Below, in pieces: positions 35,828 through 45,043 of a stretch of 64,000 bases of DNA; positions within the stretch are counted from its first letter, which is position 1; each line of letters starts with the position of its first letter. The position numbers and the translations under genes were made by a program. The stretch is from Streptomyces sp. TRM70350 (lineage in GTDB: Bacteria > Actinomycetota > Actinomycetes > Streptomycetales > Streptomycetaceae): assembly GCF_019219825.1 (NCBI RefSeq), contig NZ_JAHUXH010000025.1, forward strand, positions 1-64,000. The letters run 5' to 3'. The notes below the pieces were generated by a model. It was not told the DNA's origin and did no database searches. It saw only the letters and a program-made list of their open reading frames with translations.

Positions 35828-37522
35828 TCAGCGCGAGCCCGCCGTGGCCTCGGCCGTGGCCTTTGCCGGGCCGCCCAGTGTCGCCTCCGCCGCCGCGTAC
35901 AGGTCGGCCGGGCGGACGCCGTTGAGGGCCGTGACCAGGTGGCCGTCGGGCCGGATGAGGAGCACGGTGTGGGCGGACGCGCCCGGGTAGCGCTCGGCGA
36001 CCAGCAGTTCGGCCCTGTGGGGCAGCGCGGTGACCGCGGCCGCCAGCCGGGGCATGATCCCGGCGGTCACCCAGTGCTTGCGCTCCCACACGCCGGTGCC
36101 CGGAGCGATCAGTACGACGAGCAGCGCGCCGCGACCGAGCCGGTCGCGCAGCTGTACGAAGGAACCGTCCTCCGCCGTGACCCTCACATCCGCCACCGGC
36201 GCACCCGGGAGCGTGTCGACGGGGACCTCTGCCTCGATGCGCCGGGGCGCGAGAGGTGAGTCGGCGTACGTGCCCGGCGCGCCCAGTGGTCCGCGCCCCA
36301 GGTGGCCGTCGGTGAGCAGCGCGTCATGGCCGCGGCCCGCGCCGGGGACGTAGGAGCGCAGGGTCCCGCCGCCGCGCAGCAGCGGCAGCACCTGGTCGGC
36401 GGCGCGCAGCCGGGCGGCGACGACGGCGCGGCGCTCCGCCTGGTAACTGTCGAGGAGCGTCTCGCGCGGCCCGTCGTGCCAGGCCGGCGCCAGCTTCCAA
36501 GCGAGGTTGTCGGCGTCCTTGAGCCCCTCCTCCAGCCCCTGCGTGCCGAGCGCGCCGAGCAGATGGGCCGCGTCCCCGGCGAGGAAGACACGCCCGACGC
36601 GCCAGCGGCGGGCCAGGCGGTGGTGGACGGTGTGCACGCCGGTGTCGAGGAGTTCGTACGGCGGGGTGGAGCCGCCGGTCCAGCCCGCGAGGGTCTCCCG
36701 GATGCGGGTCACCAGGAGCTCGGGCGTGACCAGGTCCTTGCCGGGCGGCAGCAGCCAGTCCAGCCGCCAGATGCCGTCGGGCAGCGGACGTGCGGTGATC
36801 TCCCCGGCCGAGGGGCCCGATGTGCGCCACGGCGGCATCCGGTGGAGCAACGCCCGGCCGGGCCACGGCAGTTCCGCACGCAGCGCGGCGACGGCGTATC
36901 GTTCCACCGCCGTGCGGCCGGGGAAGCGGATGTCCTGGAGTTTGCGCACGGTCGAGCGGGGGCCGTCGCAGCCGACCAGGTAACTGCCGCGCCACCAGGT
37001 GCCCTTGGGGCCTCGGGTGCGCGCGGTGACGCCGTAGGCCTCCTGCTCGATGGTGTCGAGCCTGCTGTCTGACGCGATTTCGACGAGGGGCTCGCGGTCG
37101 ATGGCGGCGCGCAGGGCGCCGGTCATGACGTGCTGGGCGAGGTGCAGGGGCGGCTCCTCCGGGGCGGCGCCGGTGGTCACGGCGTACTCCGAGCGGGCCT
37201 CGCGCACGTGCTCGACGTCACCGAAGCCGCCGGAGTCGCTGGAGGCGTCATCCACGCCCTCGAACGTGATCTCCCGCACCACCTGCCTGCGCCGCATCGA
37301 CCGCCATCCGGCCCAGCGGGTCCCGGCCTCGGCGAGCGGCACCCCGGTCAGCCGCTCCATCAGCGCGGCGGTGTCCTCACGCAGGACGACGGTGCGGGCG
37401 AGCCGTGGTTCCTCCGTGCCCGGGCCCTCGTCGAGGACGACGGAGGGCACTTCCTGACGCGCGAGCGCCAGGGCGAGCGTGAGCCCGACGGGCCCCGCTC
37501 CGACGATGATCACCGGATCCAC
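35828..37522 (-). CDS. FAD-dependent aromatic-type monooxygenase
   Basis: 564 aa class A flavoprotein hydroxylase. The dinucleotide motif is VIIVGAGPVGLTLALALARQ at the very start, the DG motif is LVGCDGPRSTVRKL, and the GD motif is VFLAGDAAHLLGALGTQGLE, then GLKDADNLAWKL. A C-terminal thioredoxin-like domain is typical of phenol/polyketide hydroxylases. The substrate is unknown. The start is GTG 37522 with GGGAG seven bases upstream; the frame extends to 37609 without a site. Monocistronic: a strong terminator separates it from the glu operon. Confidence 0.9.
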   Translation of the reverse strand: MDPVIIVGAGPVGLTLALALARQEVPSVVLDEGPGTEEPRLARTVVLREDTAALMERLTGVPLAEAGTRWAGWRSMRRRQVVREITFEGVDDASSDSGGFGDVEHVREARSEYAVTTGAAPEEPPLHLAQHVMTGALRAAIDREPLVEIASDSRLDTIEQEAYGVTARTRGPKGTWWRGSYLVGCDGPRSTVRKLQDIRFPGRTAVERYAVAALRAELPWPGRALLHRMPPWRTSGPSAGEITARPLPDGIWRLDWLLPPGKDLVTPELLVTRIRETLAGWTGGSTPPYELLDTGVHTVHHRLARRWRVGRVFLAGDAAHLLGALGTQGLEEGLKDADNLAWKLAPAWHDGPRETLLDSYQAERRAVVAARLRAADQVLPLLRGGGTLRSYVPGAGRGHDALLTDGHLGRGPLGAPGTYADSPLAPRRIEAEVPVDTLPGAPVADVRVTAEDGSFVQLRDRLGRGALLVVLIAPGTGVWERKHWVTAGIMPRLAAAVTALPHRAELLVAERYPGASAHTVLLIRPDGHLVTALNGVRPADLYAAAEATLGGPAKATAEATAGSR

Positions 37523-37636
37523 GCGGCGCTCCCTGTCCGCAGTGGTGCCTTTGGAGACGTATGTGAACAGGAGGTTGGAGCAGGGTGCACGATCACAGAA
37601 CGTATGCAACCCATTGCCGGTGCTTGCGTCAAGCGA

Positions 37637-37670
37637 CGAGGGGCAGTGGCGATCATGCCACTGCCCCTCG
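37637..37670 (-). terminator. Terminator of the glutamate-uptake operon
   Basis: Perfect 14-base arms (CGAGGGGCAGTGGC and its complement) around the 6-base loop GATCAT, just downstream of the last glu gene (stop at 37697). No T tract, as usual in Streptomyces. Confidence 0.85.
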
Positions 37671-37696
37671 GGTCACTGAAGGCTGTTGACTCACCC

Positions 37697-38611
37697 TCAG
37701 ATGGTGCCTCCGGCGCCGGTGCCGTGCGTACCCCCGACCTCGGCGGCGTTGAGGTCGTCCACGTCGTCCTTGCCGAGGACCGCGCCGGTGCTCCTCTTGC
37801 TGCGCCTGAGCCTGGCCTCCAGCCAGCTCGCGAACGAGGTGAGCGCGAAGTTGACCAGGATGAAGATGAGGGCCACGACCGTGAAGCTGGCGATGGTGTT
37901 CGCGCCGTAGAAGGCGCTCATCGGGCGGACCGCCGCCATCAGGTCGGAGAAGTTGAGCAGCGCGCCGCCGAGGGCGGTGTCCTTCACGATCACCACCAGC
38001 TGGCTGACGATCGCGGGGAGCATCGCGGTGACCGACTGCGGCAGCAGCACGTACCGCATCGTCTGGCCCTTGCGCAGCCCGATGGCCATCGCGGCCTCCG
38101 ACTGACCCTTCGGCAGGGCCAGGATGCCGGCCCGCACGATCTCCGCGAGCACCGACGCGTTGTAGAGCACGAGGCCGGTGACCACCGCGTAGAGCGGGCG
38201 GTCCTCCGAGCTGATGTCCGTGAACTGGGCGTACGCCGCGTTGGCGAAGAGCATCAGGATCAGCACCGGGATCGCCCGGAAGAACTCCACCACGGCACCC
38301 GAGGGCCACCGGACCCACCAGTGGTCGGAGAGCCGTGCGATGCCGAAGAACGCGCCGAGCGGCAGCGCGATGACCATGGCGAGAGCGGCCGCGATCAGGG
38401 TGTTTTCCAGACCGGGCAAGATGTACGTGGTCCACGCACGGGAATCCGTGAAGAAGGGCTCCCACTTGACCCAGTCGAGCTGGTTCTTCTCGTCGAGCTT
38501 CCGGTACACCCACCACAACGCGGCGGCGAAGACGGCGATGAACGCGACCGAGAGGATGGCGTTGCGGCGCCTGGCCCGGGGGCCTGGGACGTCGTAGAGG
38601 ACCGAGCTCAT
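37697..38611 (-). CDS. gluD: Glutamate ABC transporter permease GluD-like
   Basis: 304 aa. Polar amino acid permease of the HisM type: several helices, first at LSVAFIAVFAAALWWVY, and the EAA loop EIVRAGILALPKGQSEAAMAIG. It pairs with GluC to form the membrane channel. The start overlaps the gluC stop (ATGA). The C-terminus is a charged cytosolic tail. Confidence 0.9.
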   Translation of the reverse strand: MSSVLYDVPGPRARRRNAILSVAFIAVFAAALWWVYRKLDEKNQLDWVKWEPFFTDSRAWTTYILPGLENTLIAAALAMVIALPLGAFFGIARLSDHWWVRWPSGAVVEFFRAIPVLILMLFANAAYAQFTDISSEDRPLYAVVTGLVLYNASVLAEIVRAGILALPKGQSEAAMAIGLRKGQTMRYVLLPQSVTAMLPAIVSQLVVIVKDTALGGALLNFSDLMAAVRPMSAFYGANTIASFTVVALIFILVNFALTSFASWLEARLRRSKRSTGAVLGKDDVDDLNAAEVGGTHGTGAGGTI

Positions 38612-39282
38612 CGCTTCACCGCCACCTTCTTGCCCACCCAGCCGAGGATCAGACCGGTCGGGAGGGTGAGGCAGACGAACCCGAACGCGAAGAGGGCACC
38701 GATGAGGATGACCTGGGCCTCGTTCTCGATCATCTCCCTCATGAGGAACGCGGCCTCGGTCACGCCGATGGCGGCGGCGACCGTGGTGTTCTTGGTCAGC
38801 GCGATCAGTACGTTGGTCAGCGGCCCGACCACCGAGCGGAACGCCTGCGGGAGCACGACCAGCATGAGGACCTGCCGGAAGTTCAGCCCGATGGCGCGGG
38901 CGGCCTCGGCCTGCCCGACGGGCACCGTGTTGATGCCGGAGCGCAGCGCCTCACACACGAAGGCGGAGGTGTAGGCGATCAGGCCGAACACGGCGAGCCG
39001 GAAGTTGATGACCGTGAAGTCCTCGGCACCGAACTTGACGCCCAGGGTTTGGAAGAGGCCCAGCGACGTGAAGAGGATGATGATCGTCAAAGGGATGTTC
39101 CGCACCACGTTCACATAGGCGGTGCCGAAGCCGCGCATCAGGGGTACGGGGCTGACGCGCATGGCGGCGAGCAGGGTTCCCCAGATCAGCGAGCCGATGG
39201 CCGAGAAGACGGTCAGCTGCACCGTCACCCAGAAGGCGCCCAACAGGCTGGGGTTGTCGTAGTCTGCAAGAAAGTCGAACAC
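38608..39282 (-). CDS. gluC: Glutamate ABC transporter permease GluC-like
   Basis: 224 aa permease with the EAA loop CEALRSGINTVPVGQAEAAR and about five helices (LLGAFWVTVQLTVFSAIGSL, NIPLTIIILFTSLGLF, ILIGALFAFGFVCLTLPTGL). The GTG start follows GGGAG. Third gene of the leftward gluABCD run. Confidence 0.9.
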   Translation of the reverse strand: MFDFLADYDNPSLLGAFWVTVQLTVFSAIGSLIWGTLLAAMRVSPVPLMRGFGTAYVNVVRNIPLTIIILFTSLGLFQTLGVKFGAEDFTVINFRLAVFGLIAYTSAFVCEALRSGINTVPVGQAEAARAIGLNFRQVLMLVVLPQAFRSVVGPLTNVLIALTKNTTVAAAIGVTEAAFLMREMIENEAQVILIGALFAFGFVCLTLPTGLILGWVGKKVAVKR

Positions 39283-39315
39283 TGTCTCCCGCGCTTCCGC
39301 GTTGGGGGAGGACGC

Positions 39316-39343
39316 GGCACGCCGCCCTCACGGACGGCGTGCC
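39316..39343 (-). promoter_or_regulatory. Intercistronic stem-loop between gluB and gluC
   Basis: GGCACGCCG pairs with CGGCGTGCC around an 11-base loop in the 77-base gap after gluB. Hairpins at this place in solute-binding-protein operons commonly stabilise the binding-protein mRNA or thin out downstream transcription. Confidence 0.55.
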
Positions 39344-39359
39344 CCTGTGCGCCCCTGCT

Positions 39360-40205
39360 TCACTTGACGATGTTGCCGATCTTCGGCGCGGGCTCGTTCT
39401 TGTAGTTGGCGGGGCCGAAGTTGGCCTCCACGGCCTTGTCCCACGAACCGTCGGACACCATCTTCTCCAGCGCGGTGTTGATCTTGTCCTTGAGGTCGCT
39501 GCCCTCCTGGACGCCGATGCCGTAGTTCTCGTTGCTCAGCTTGAAGCCGGCGAGCTTGAACTTGCCCTGGAACTGCTCCTGCGCGGCGTAGCCGGCGAGG
39601 ATGGAGTCGTCGGTGGTCAGCGCGTCGACAGCGCTGTTCTCCAGGCCGGTCAGGCACTCCGAGTAGCCGCCGTACGTCTGCAGGTTGGCCTTCGGGGCGA
39701 TGGTGTCCTTGACGTTCTGCGCCGAGGTGGAACCGGCCACCGAGCAGAGGTTCTTGTTGTTCAGATCCTCCGGCTTCGTGATCGAGTTGTCGTCGGCCCG
39801 GATCAGCACGTCCTGGTGGGCGAGGAGGTAGGGACCGGCGAAGTCGACCTTCTTGTCCCGCTCGTCGGTGATCGAGTACGAGGCGGCGATGAAGTCGACG
39901 TCGCCGCGTTCCAGCATCGTCTCGCGGTCGGCGCTCTTCGCCTCCTTCCACTCGATCTGGTCCTCGGTGTAGCCGAGCTCCTTGGCGACGTACGTCGCGA
40001 CATCGACGTCGAAGCCCGTGTAGTCGCCGTCCGCGGTCTTCTGGCCGAGGCCCGGCTGGTCGAACTTGATGCCGATGGTGATCTTCTTGCCGTCGCCGGA
40101 GCCCGAGCCCGACCCCGAGTCGCCATCCCCCCCACCACAAGCAGTCGCGGCCAGGGACAGGACAAGTGCGGTGGTCGCCGCAGCGGTGACCTTGCGGAGC
40201 TTCAT
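39360..40205 (-). CDS. gluB: Glutamate-binding lipoprotein GluB-like
   Basis: 281 aa periplasmic-type binding protein, family 3. A lipoprotein signal with lipobox (VLSLAATACGGG, Cys near residue 23) is followed by a Ser/Gly/Asp linker. The mature part has IGIKFDQPGLGQK, DYTGFDVDVATYVAKELGYT, and ASYSITDERDKKVDFAGPYL. It captures glutamate (or related acids) outside the membrane. I chose ATG 40205 since AAAGGA is eight bases upstream; ATG 40214 abuts that site. Confidence 0.93.
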   Translation of the reverse strand: MKLRKVTAAATTALVLSLAATACGGGDGDSGSGSGSGDGKKITIGIKFDQPGLGQKTADGDYTGFDVDVATYVAKELGYTEDQIEWKEAKSADRETMLERGDVDFIAASYSITDERDKKVDFAGPYLLAHQDVLIRADDNSITKPEDLNNKNLCSVAGSTSAQNVKDTIAPKANLQTYGGYSECLTGLENSAVDALTTDDSILAGYAAQEQFQGKFKLAGFKLSNENYGIGVQEGSDLKDKINTALEKMVSDGSWDKAVEANFGPANYKNEPAPKIGNIVK

Positions 40206-40285
40206 GGTGAACATCCTTTGCGTGATGAAGTGGAGGGCCGTCGGGTGCGGGGAGCGCGGCTCGTCGCGAAGGCGGCGAGCGACGG

Positions 40286-41062
40286 TCAGTGGTGGAGGAT
40301 CTTCGACAGGAAGTCCTTGGCGCGGTCGCTGCGCGGGTTGCTGAAGAACTGGTCCGGCACGGCCTCTTCGACGATGCGGCCGTCTGCCATGAACACCACA
40401 CGATTCGCAGCCGACCGGGCGAAGCCCATCTCGTGCGTGACGACGATCATGGTCATGCCGTCGCGGGCGAGCTGCTGCATGACCTCCAGCACCTCGTTGA
40501 TCATTTCCGGGTCGAGGGCCGAGGTCGGCTCGTCGAAGAGCATCACCTTCGGGTCCATGGCCAGCGCCCGCGCGATCGCGACGCGCTGCTGCTGGCCACC
40601 GGAGAGCTGCGCGGGGTACTTGTCCGCCTGCGAGGCCACACCGACCCGGTCGAGCAGGGCTCGGGCCTTCGCCTCGGCCTGCTTCTTCTCCGCCCGGCGG
40701 ACCTTGATCTGGCCCAGCATCACGTTCTCGAGCACGGTCTTGTGCGCGAACAGGTTGAACGACTGGAACACCATGCCGACATCGGCGCGCAGCCGGGCCA
40801 GCGCCTTGCCCTCCGCGGGCAGCGGCTTGCCGTCGATGGTGATCGAGCCGGAGTCGATCGTCTCCAGCCGGTTGATGGTGCGGCACAAGGTGGACTTTCC
40901 GGACCCGGAGGGCCCGATGACCACGACGACCTCGCCGCGGGCGATTGTCAGATCGATGTCCTGGAGTACGTGCAACGCGCCGAAGTGCTTGTTGACGCTC
41001 TTCAGGACGACCAGTTCGCCGGTTGCGGCCACATCTTCCTTGGCCACCGATACTTCGGTCAT
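40286..41062 (-). CDS. gluA: Glutamate ABC transporter ATPase GluA-like
   Basis: 258 aa ATPase of the polar amino acid class. Walker A GPSGSGKSTL, Q-loop VFQSFNLFAHKTVLENV, signature LSGGQQQRVAIARALAMDPK, Walker B MLFDEPTSALDPE, H-loop VVTHEMGFAR. First gene of gluABCD. Confidence 0.95.
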   Translation of the reverse strand: MTEVSVAKEDVAATGELVVLKSVNKHFGALHVLQDIDLTIARGEVVVVIGPSGSGKSTLCRTINRLETIDSGSITIDGKPLPAEGKALARLRADVGMVFQSFNLFAHKTVLENVMLGQIKVRRAEKKQAEAKARALLDRVGVASQADKYPAQLSGGQQQRVAIARALAMDPKVMLFDEPTSALDPEMINEVLEVMQQLARDGMTMIVVTHEMGFARSAANRVVFMADGRIVEEAVPDQFFSNPRSDRAKDFLSKILHH

Positions 41063-41076
41063 CGCTCTCAGGCTCC

Positions 41077-41098
41077 GTCCTCCTCGGTTTCGGAGGAC
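41077..41098 (-). promoter_or_regulatory. Leader hairpin before gluA
   Basis: On the minus strand GTCCTCC pairs with GGAGGAC around an 8-base loop, 15 bases before the gluA ATG. The 3' arm contains the GGAGG that looks like the ribosome-binding sequence, so pairing could limit translation. Confidence 0.45.
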
Positions 41099-41351
41099 AG
41101 TAGCTACCCTACGCGACCTGCGTCATTACATCTGAGGCGAATTTGAGTATCACGATCCGATAGCAGCCGGACACGACTGGTAGCACGGATGACCGGCCCG
41201 CGTATCGGCCGGATAACGGAAGAGCCGCGCAACCGGAACCCTCTTGACGCCGTCCTCATCCATCAGCGTGACTGCCTTGGTGCACGCGCGCGCGTGCATG
41301 TGTTTGTGTACCCGCCGAGTCCGTACTGCCGATGAACCGAAGGGGGCCGGG

Positions 41352-42038
41352 ATGAGACTGCTGCTCGTCGAGGACGACAACCACGTCGCCACCGCTCTGT
41401 CCGCGGTCCTGGCACGGCACGGTTTCGACGTCACGCACGCGCGCAGCGGCGAGGAGGCCCTCCAGGCGCTCGTCCCGGAGGGCGCCGGCTTCGGTGTCGT
41501 CCTGCTCGACCTCGGCCTGCCCGACCAGGACGGCTACGAGGTGTGCAGCAAGATCCGCAAGCGCACCGGCATCCCGGTGATCATGGTCACCGCGCGTTCC
41601 GACGTCCGCTCCCGTATACACGGCCTGAACCTCGGCGCCGACGACTACGTCGTGAAGCCGTACGACACCGGGGAGCTGCTCGCCCGGATCCACGCCGTCA
41701 GCCGGCGCATCGCCCACGAGGACCCCGCCGCCGACGGCGGGACCGCGCTGCTCCTGGGACCCGTACGCATCGAACTGCCCACCCGCCAGGTCACCGTGGA
41801 CGGTTCGGTTGTCCAACTGACCCGCAAGGAGTTCGACCTGCTCGCCCTGCTCGCGCAGCGTCCCGGGGTGGTGTTCCGGCGGGAGCAGATCATCAGTGAG
41901 GTGTGGCGCACCAGCTGGGAGGGCACCGGACGCACCCTTGAGGTGCATGTCGCGTCCCTGCGCGCCAAGCTGCGCATGCCCGCCCTGATCGAGACCGTGC
42001 GCGGCGTCGGCTACCGGCTCGTCGCCCCGGCCGCGTAG
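41352..42038 (+). CDS. OmpR-family response regulator
   Basis: 228 aa. Receiver with MRLLLVEDDNHVATALSAVL, acceptor Asp in VVLLDLGLPDQDGYEV, and YVVKPYDTGELLARI; C-terminal winged helix (LTRKEFDLLALLAQRPGVVF, TLEVHVASLRAKL, ETVRGVGYRL). ATG 41352 follows GAAGGGGG. The kinase gene begins nine bases later. In S. coelicolor the equivalent pair sits next to gluABCD, so it may control glutamate uptake; this is inference. Confidence 0.92.
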   Translation: MRLLLVEDDNHVATALSAVLARHGFDVTHARSGEEALQALVPEGAGFGVVLLDLGLPDQDGYEVCSKIRKRTGIPVIMVTARSDVRSRIHGLNLGADDYVVKPYDTGELLARIHAVSRRIAHEDPAADGGTALLLGPVRIELPTRQVTVDGSVVQLTRKEFDLLALLAQRPGVVFRREQIISEVWRTSWEGTGRTLEVHVASLRAKLRMPALIETVRGVGYRLVAPAA

Positions 42039-42047
42039 CGGGGCAGG

Positions 42048-43463
42048 GTGCGCACACGTCTCCTGCCGCTGCTGATCGTCCTGATGGCGGCCGTTCTGCT
42101 GGCGCTCGGCATCCCGCTCGCCATCAGCGTGGCCGCGGCCCAGCAGCAGAAGGTGGTCGTCGACCGGATCGACGACACCGCCTTCTTCGCGGCCCTCGCC
42201 CAGTTCGTCAACGCCCCGCCCGCCCCTCCGGGAAGGCGCCTGGAGACGCTGAGCCGCGAACTCGACAGCTACTACGACGTCTACGGCATCCGCGTCGGCG
42301 TCTTCTACGCCGACGGCACCTCCATGGCTCACGCGCCCGCGGAGTGGTTCCTCCCCCGCGAGGGTGAGGTGCGCGAAGCCTTCGACGAGGCGCTGCTCAG
42401 CCGCCGCAGCGACGACCCCGAGCAGGTGTGGCCCTGGCAGGACCGTCGGCTCGTCGTGGCCTCGCCGGTCATACGGGACGGCGATGTCGTCGCGGCCGTG
42501 GTGACCGACTCGCCCACCGGGCAGATGCGTTCGCGGACCCTGTACGGCTGGCTGGTCATCGCCGTCGGCGAGACGGCCGCCATGCTGCTGGCCGTCGGCG
42601 CCGCGCTGCGGCTGACCGGCTGGGTGCTCAGACCCGTACGCGTCCTGGACGCCACGACGCACGAGATCGCCACCGGACGTCTGAAGTCCCGGGTCGCGGT
42701 GGCGAGCGGGCCGCCGGAACTGCGTCGCCTCGCTCGATCGTTCAACGAAATGGTGGACAACGTCGAGGAGGTCCTGGAGCAGCAGCGTGCCTTCGTCGCC
42801 GACGCCTCGCACCAGTTGCGCAACCCGCTCGCCGCGCTGCTGCTGCGCATCGAACTGCTCGCCCTCGAACTGCCCGAGGGCAACAAGGAGATCGCCTCCG
42901 TCCAGACCGAGGGCAAGCGCCTGGCGCGGGTCCTGGACGACCTGCTCGACCTGGCGCTCGCCGAGCACGCCGAGGCCGACCTCCGACTCGCCGACATCGG
43001 CGCGCTGACCGCCGAGCGGGTCGCCGCCTGGGCGCCGACCGCCGAGGCCAAGGGCGTACGGCTGGTGGAGAACTGCCCGCCGACGACCGCCTGGGCCGAC
43101 CCGGTCACCCTGTCCAGCGCGCTGGACGCGGTGATCGACAACGCGGTGAAGTTCACGCCCGAGGGCGAGTGCGTCGAGATCACCGTCGCCTCCAACGGCG
43201 GCACCTCGACCATCGTGGTCGCCGACCGAGGGCCCGGCCTGACCGACGAGGAGCTCACCCGTGTGGGCGACCGCTTCTGGCGCAGCGGACGGCACCAGAA
43301 CGTGAAGGGCTCCGGGCTCGGGCTGTCCATCACGCGCGCGTTGCTCGCGGCGGCCGGTGGCTCGATCGCGTACGAGCATCATGAACCGCACGGGCTCAAG
43401 GTGACGTTGACCGTGCCCCGCAACGGCGCCCCACAACGGCCCTACGGCTTGACCGAGCGGTAG
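42048..43463 (+). CDS. Sensor histidine kinase
   Basis: 471 aa. Two helices (RLLPLLIVLMAAVLLALGIP and LVIAVGETAAMLLAVGAALR) flank an extracytoplasmic sensor of about 130 residues. Then HAMP, HisKA (FVADASHQLRNPLAALLLRI) and HATPase (IDNAVKFTPEG, VADRGPGLT, GSGLGLSITRALL). GTG start with GGGGCAGG upstream. The 3' end overlaps the convergent TAXI gene by 22 bases. Confidence 0.92.
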   Translation: MRTRLLPLLIVLMAAVLLALGIPLAISVAAAQQQKVVVDRIDDTAFFAALAQFVNAPPAPPGRRLETLSRELDSYYDVYGIRVGVFYADGTSMAHAPAEWFLPREGEVREAFDEALLSRRSDDPEQVWPWQDRRLVVASPVIRDGDVVAAVVTDSPTGQMRSRTLYGWLVIAVGETAAMLLAVGAALRLTGWVLRPVRVLDATTHEIATGRLKSRVAVASGPPELRRLARSFNEMVDNVEEVLEQQRAFVADASHQLRNPLAALLLRIELLALELPEGNKEIASVQTEGKRLARVLDDLLDLALAEHAEADLRLADIGALTAERVAAWAPTAEAKGVRLVENCPPTTAWADPVTLSSALDAVIDNAVKFTPEGECVEITVASNGGTSTIVVADRGPGLTDEELTRVGDRFWRSGRHQNVKGSGLGLSITRALLAAAGGSIAYEHHEPHGLKVTLTVPRNGAPQRPYGLTER

Positions 43464-44440
43464 TAGCGCCGGGCGCCCTCGTGCAGGGGCAGCGGGTCGG
43501 TGTAGATCGCCGTGCGCAGATCGACCAGCTGGGCGGAGTGGACGTGCGCGCCGATGCGATCGCGGCTCTTGAGTACCGTACGGGTCACCCACTCGGTGAG
43601 CTCGGGATCCATGTCCTCGCGGGTGATCAGTACGTTGGACACCGCCATCGTGGGCACGGTGGCGCCGTCCGGGGCCCCGTACGCCGACTCGGGCATGTTG
43701 GTCACGCGGTAGTAGTGGGTGGCCGCCCCACCCTGGCGGTGCAGCTCGGCGACGAAGTCCTCGTCGATCGGCACGAACTTGAACTCGAACGTCCGGGCCA
43801 GCTGCAGCAGGCCGTCCGTGGGCAGCCCGCCGGACCAGAAGAAGGCCTCGATCTCGCCCCGCCTGAGCCGGGCCGGGCCGGTGTCGATGCCGTCGGACAG
43901 CGGCGTGATGTCCTGCTGCGCGTCGATCCCGGCCGTCTTCAGCACCCGGGTGACGATCAGCCGCACGCCCGAGTGCGGCAGCCCTATGGCGACCCGCCTG
44001 CCGCGCAGGTCCGCGACCGAGTCGATGTCCGAGTCGCGCGGGACCACGAGATGCACATAGTCGTCGTACAGCCGTGCGACCCCGCGCAGCCGGTCCGCGC
44101 CGGGGCCCTTGTTCACCTCGTACGTCTCCACCGCGTCCGCCGCGGCGATGGTGAAGTCGGCCTCGCCGGTCGCCACGCGCGCGACGTTCTCCTGCGAGCC
44201 GTCACTGGTCAGCAGCCGCACCTTGAGGTTCGGCATGTCCTTGGACAGCTCGGTGCGCAGCAGGGTGCCGTACTCCTGGTAGACACCACGCGGCGTGCCG
44301 GTGCTGAACGTGATCGTTCCGCTCGGCGGCTCCTCGCCCAGCGGCAGCAGCCACCACAGCAGCAGGCCGAGGGCGACGACGCCGGCGGCCGCGCCCTGCA
44401 GGGCCCGGCGGGTGCCGATACGGGGGAACGCTGTGGACAT
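43442..44440 (-). CDS. TAXI-family TRAP transporter solute-binding protein
   Basis: 332 aa. One N-terminal membrane anchor (GAAAGVVALGLLLWWLLPLG) and a TAXI-type binding domain: TITFSTGTPRGVYQEYGTLL, DGSQENVARVATGEADFTIA, FFWSGGLPTDGLLQLA, HYYRVTNMPESAYGAP. No TRAP permease is nearby, so it may be a stand-alone sensor partner of the adjacent kinase rather than a transporter part. Glutamate is a plausible ligand, as TAXI proteins often bind it. Confidence 0.85.
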   Translation of the reverse strand: MSTAFPRIGTRRALQGAAAGVVALGLLLWWLLPLGEEPPSGTITFSTGTPRGVYQEYGTLLRTELSKDMPNLKVRLLTSDGSQENVARVATGEADFTIAAADAVETYEVNKGPGADRLRGVARLYDDYVHLVVPRDSDIDSVADLRGRRVAIGLPHSGVRLIVTRVLKTAGIDAQQDITPLSDGIDTGPARLRRGEIEAFFWSGGLPTDGLLQLARTFEFKFVPIDEDFVAELHRQGGAATHYYRVTNMPESAYGAPDGATVPTMAVSNVLITREDMDPELTEWVTRTVLKSRDRIGAHVHSAQLVDLRTAIYTDPLPLHEGARRYYRSVKP

Positions 44441-44525
44441 GCGCGCGATCCTGCCAGCCGGTACGGCTGCTGACCAGGGCGGGAATCACAGGGCACTGTC
44501 AGTGGGGGCCGTTAGTGTGCGACGC

Positions 44526-44930
44526 ATGAGTTCTTCGCCCGCCGATCTCGTCCGTGAATTCCACCTCGCCTTCGGCCTCGACGCCCGCAGCACTCCGACT
44601 CGGGTCTCGCCGGAGCTGGCCGCGCACCGCGCCGAGCTGCTGGCCGAGGAGGCCGCGGAGGTCGCCGAGGTGTCGGTGACCGGCCCCCTCGACAAGCTGG
44701 CGCACGAGCTGGCCGACGTCGTCTACGTGGCGTACGGCACGGCTCTGGTGCACGGCATCGACCTGGACGCGGTCATAGCGGAGATCCACCGCTCCAACAT
44801 GACCAAGCTGGGCCCCGACGGCCAGGTGAGGCGCCGCGCCGACGGCAAGGTCCTCAAGGGCGAGCACTACGAGGCACCGGACGTGTCGGCGGTGCTGCGC
44901 AAGCAGGGGTGGCGGCCCGATGGGGGGTGA
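44526..44930 (+). CDS. MazG-like nucleotide pyrophosphohydrolase
   Basis: 134 aa. All-alpha NTP-PPase features: AELLAEEAAEVAEVSVTGPL and KLAHELADVVYVAYGTALVH hold the ExxE and ExxD metal-binding residues. A tail KLGPDGQVRRRADGKVLKGE follows, as in phosphoribosyl-ATP-pyrophosphohydrolase-like proteins. It probably hydrolyses a nucleoside triphosphate analogue. The plus strand here is divergent from the TAXI gene. Confidence 0.85.
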   Translation: MSSSPADLVREFHLAFGLDARSTPTRVSPELAAHRAELLAEEAAEVAEVSVTGPLDKLAHELADVVYVAYGTALVHGIDLDAVIAEIHRSNMTKLGPDGQVRRRADGKVLKGEHYEAPDVSAVLRKQGWRPDGG

Positions 44931-45043
44931 GGCGGTCGTACGGCGGGCAGGGCGCCGGCGCGGATCGTACGACGGGCTGGGGCGCAGCACGGCGGCCCGG
45001 CTCGCGTCTCCCCGTGCGAGCCGAACCGCCGGACCTGCCGCCG

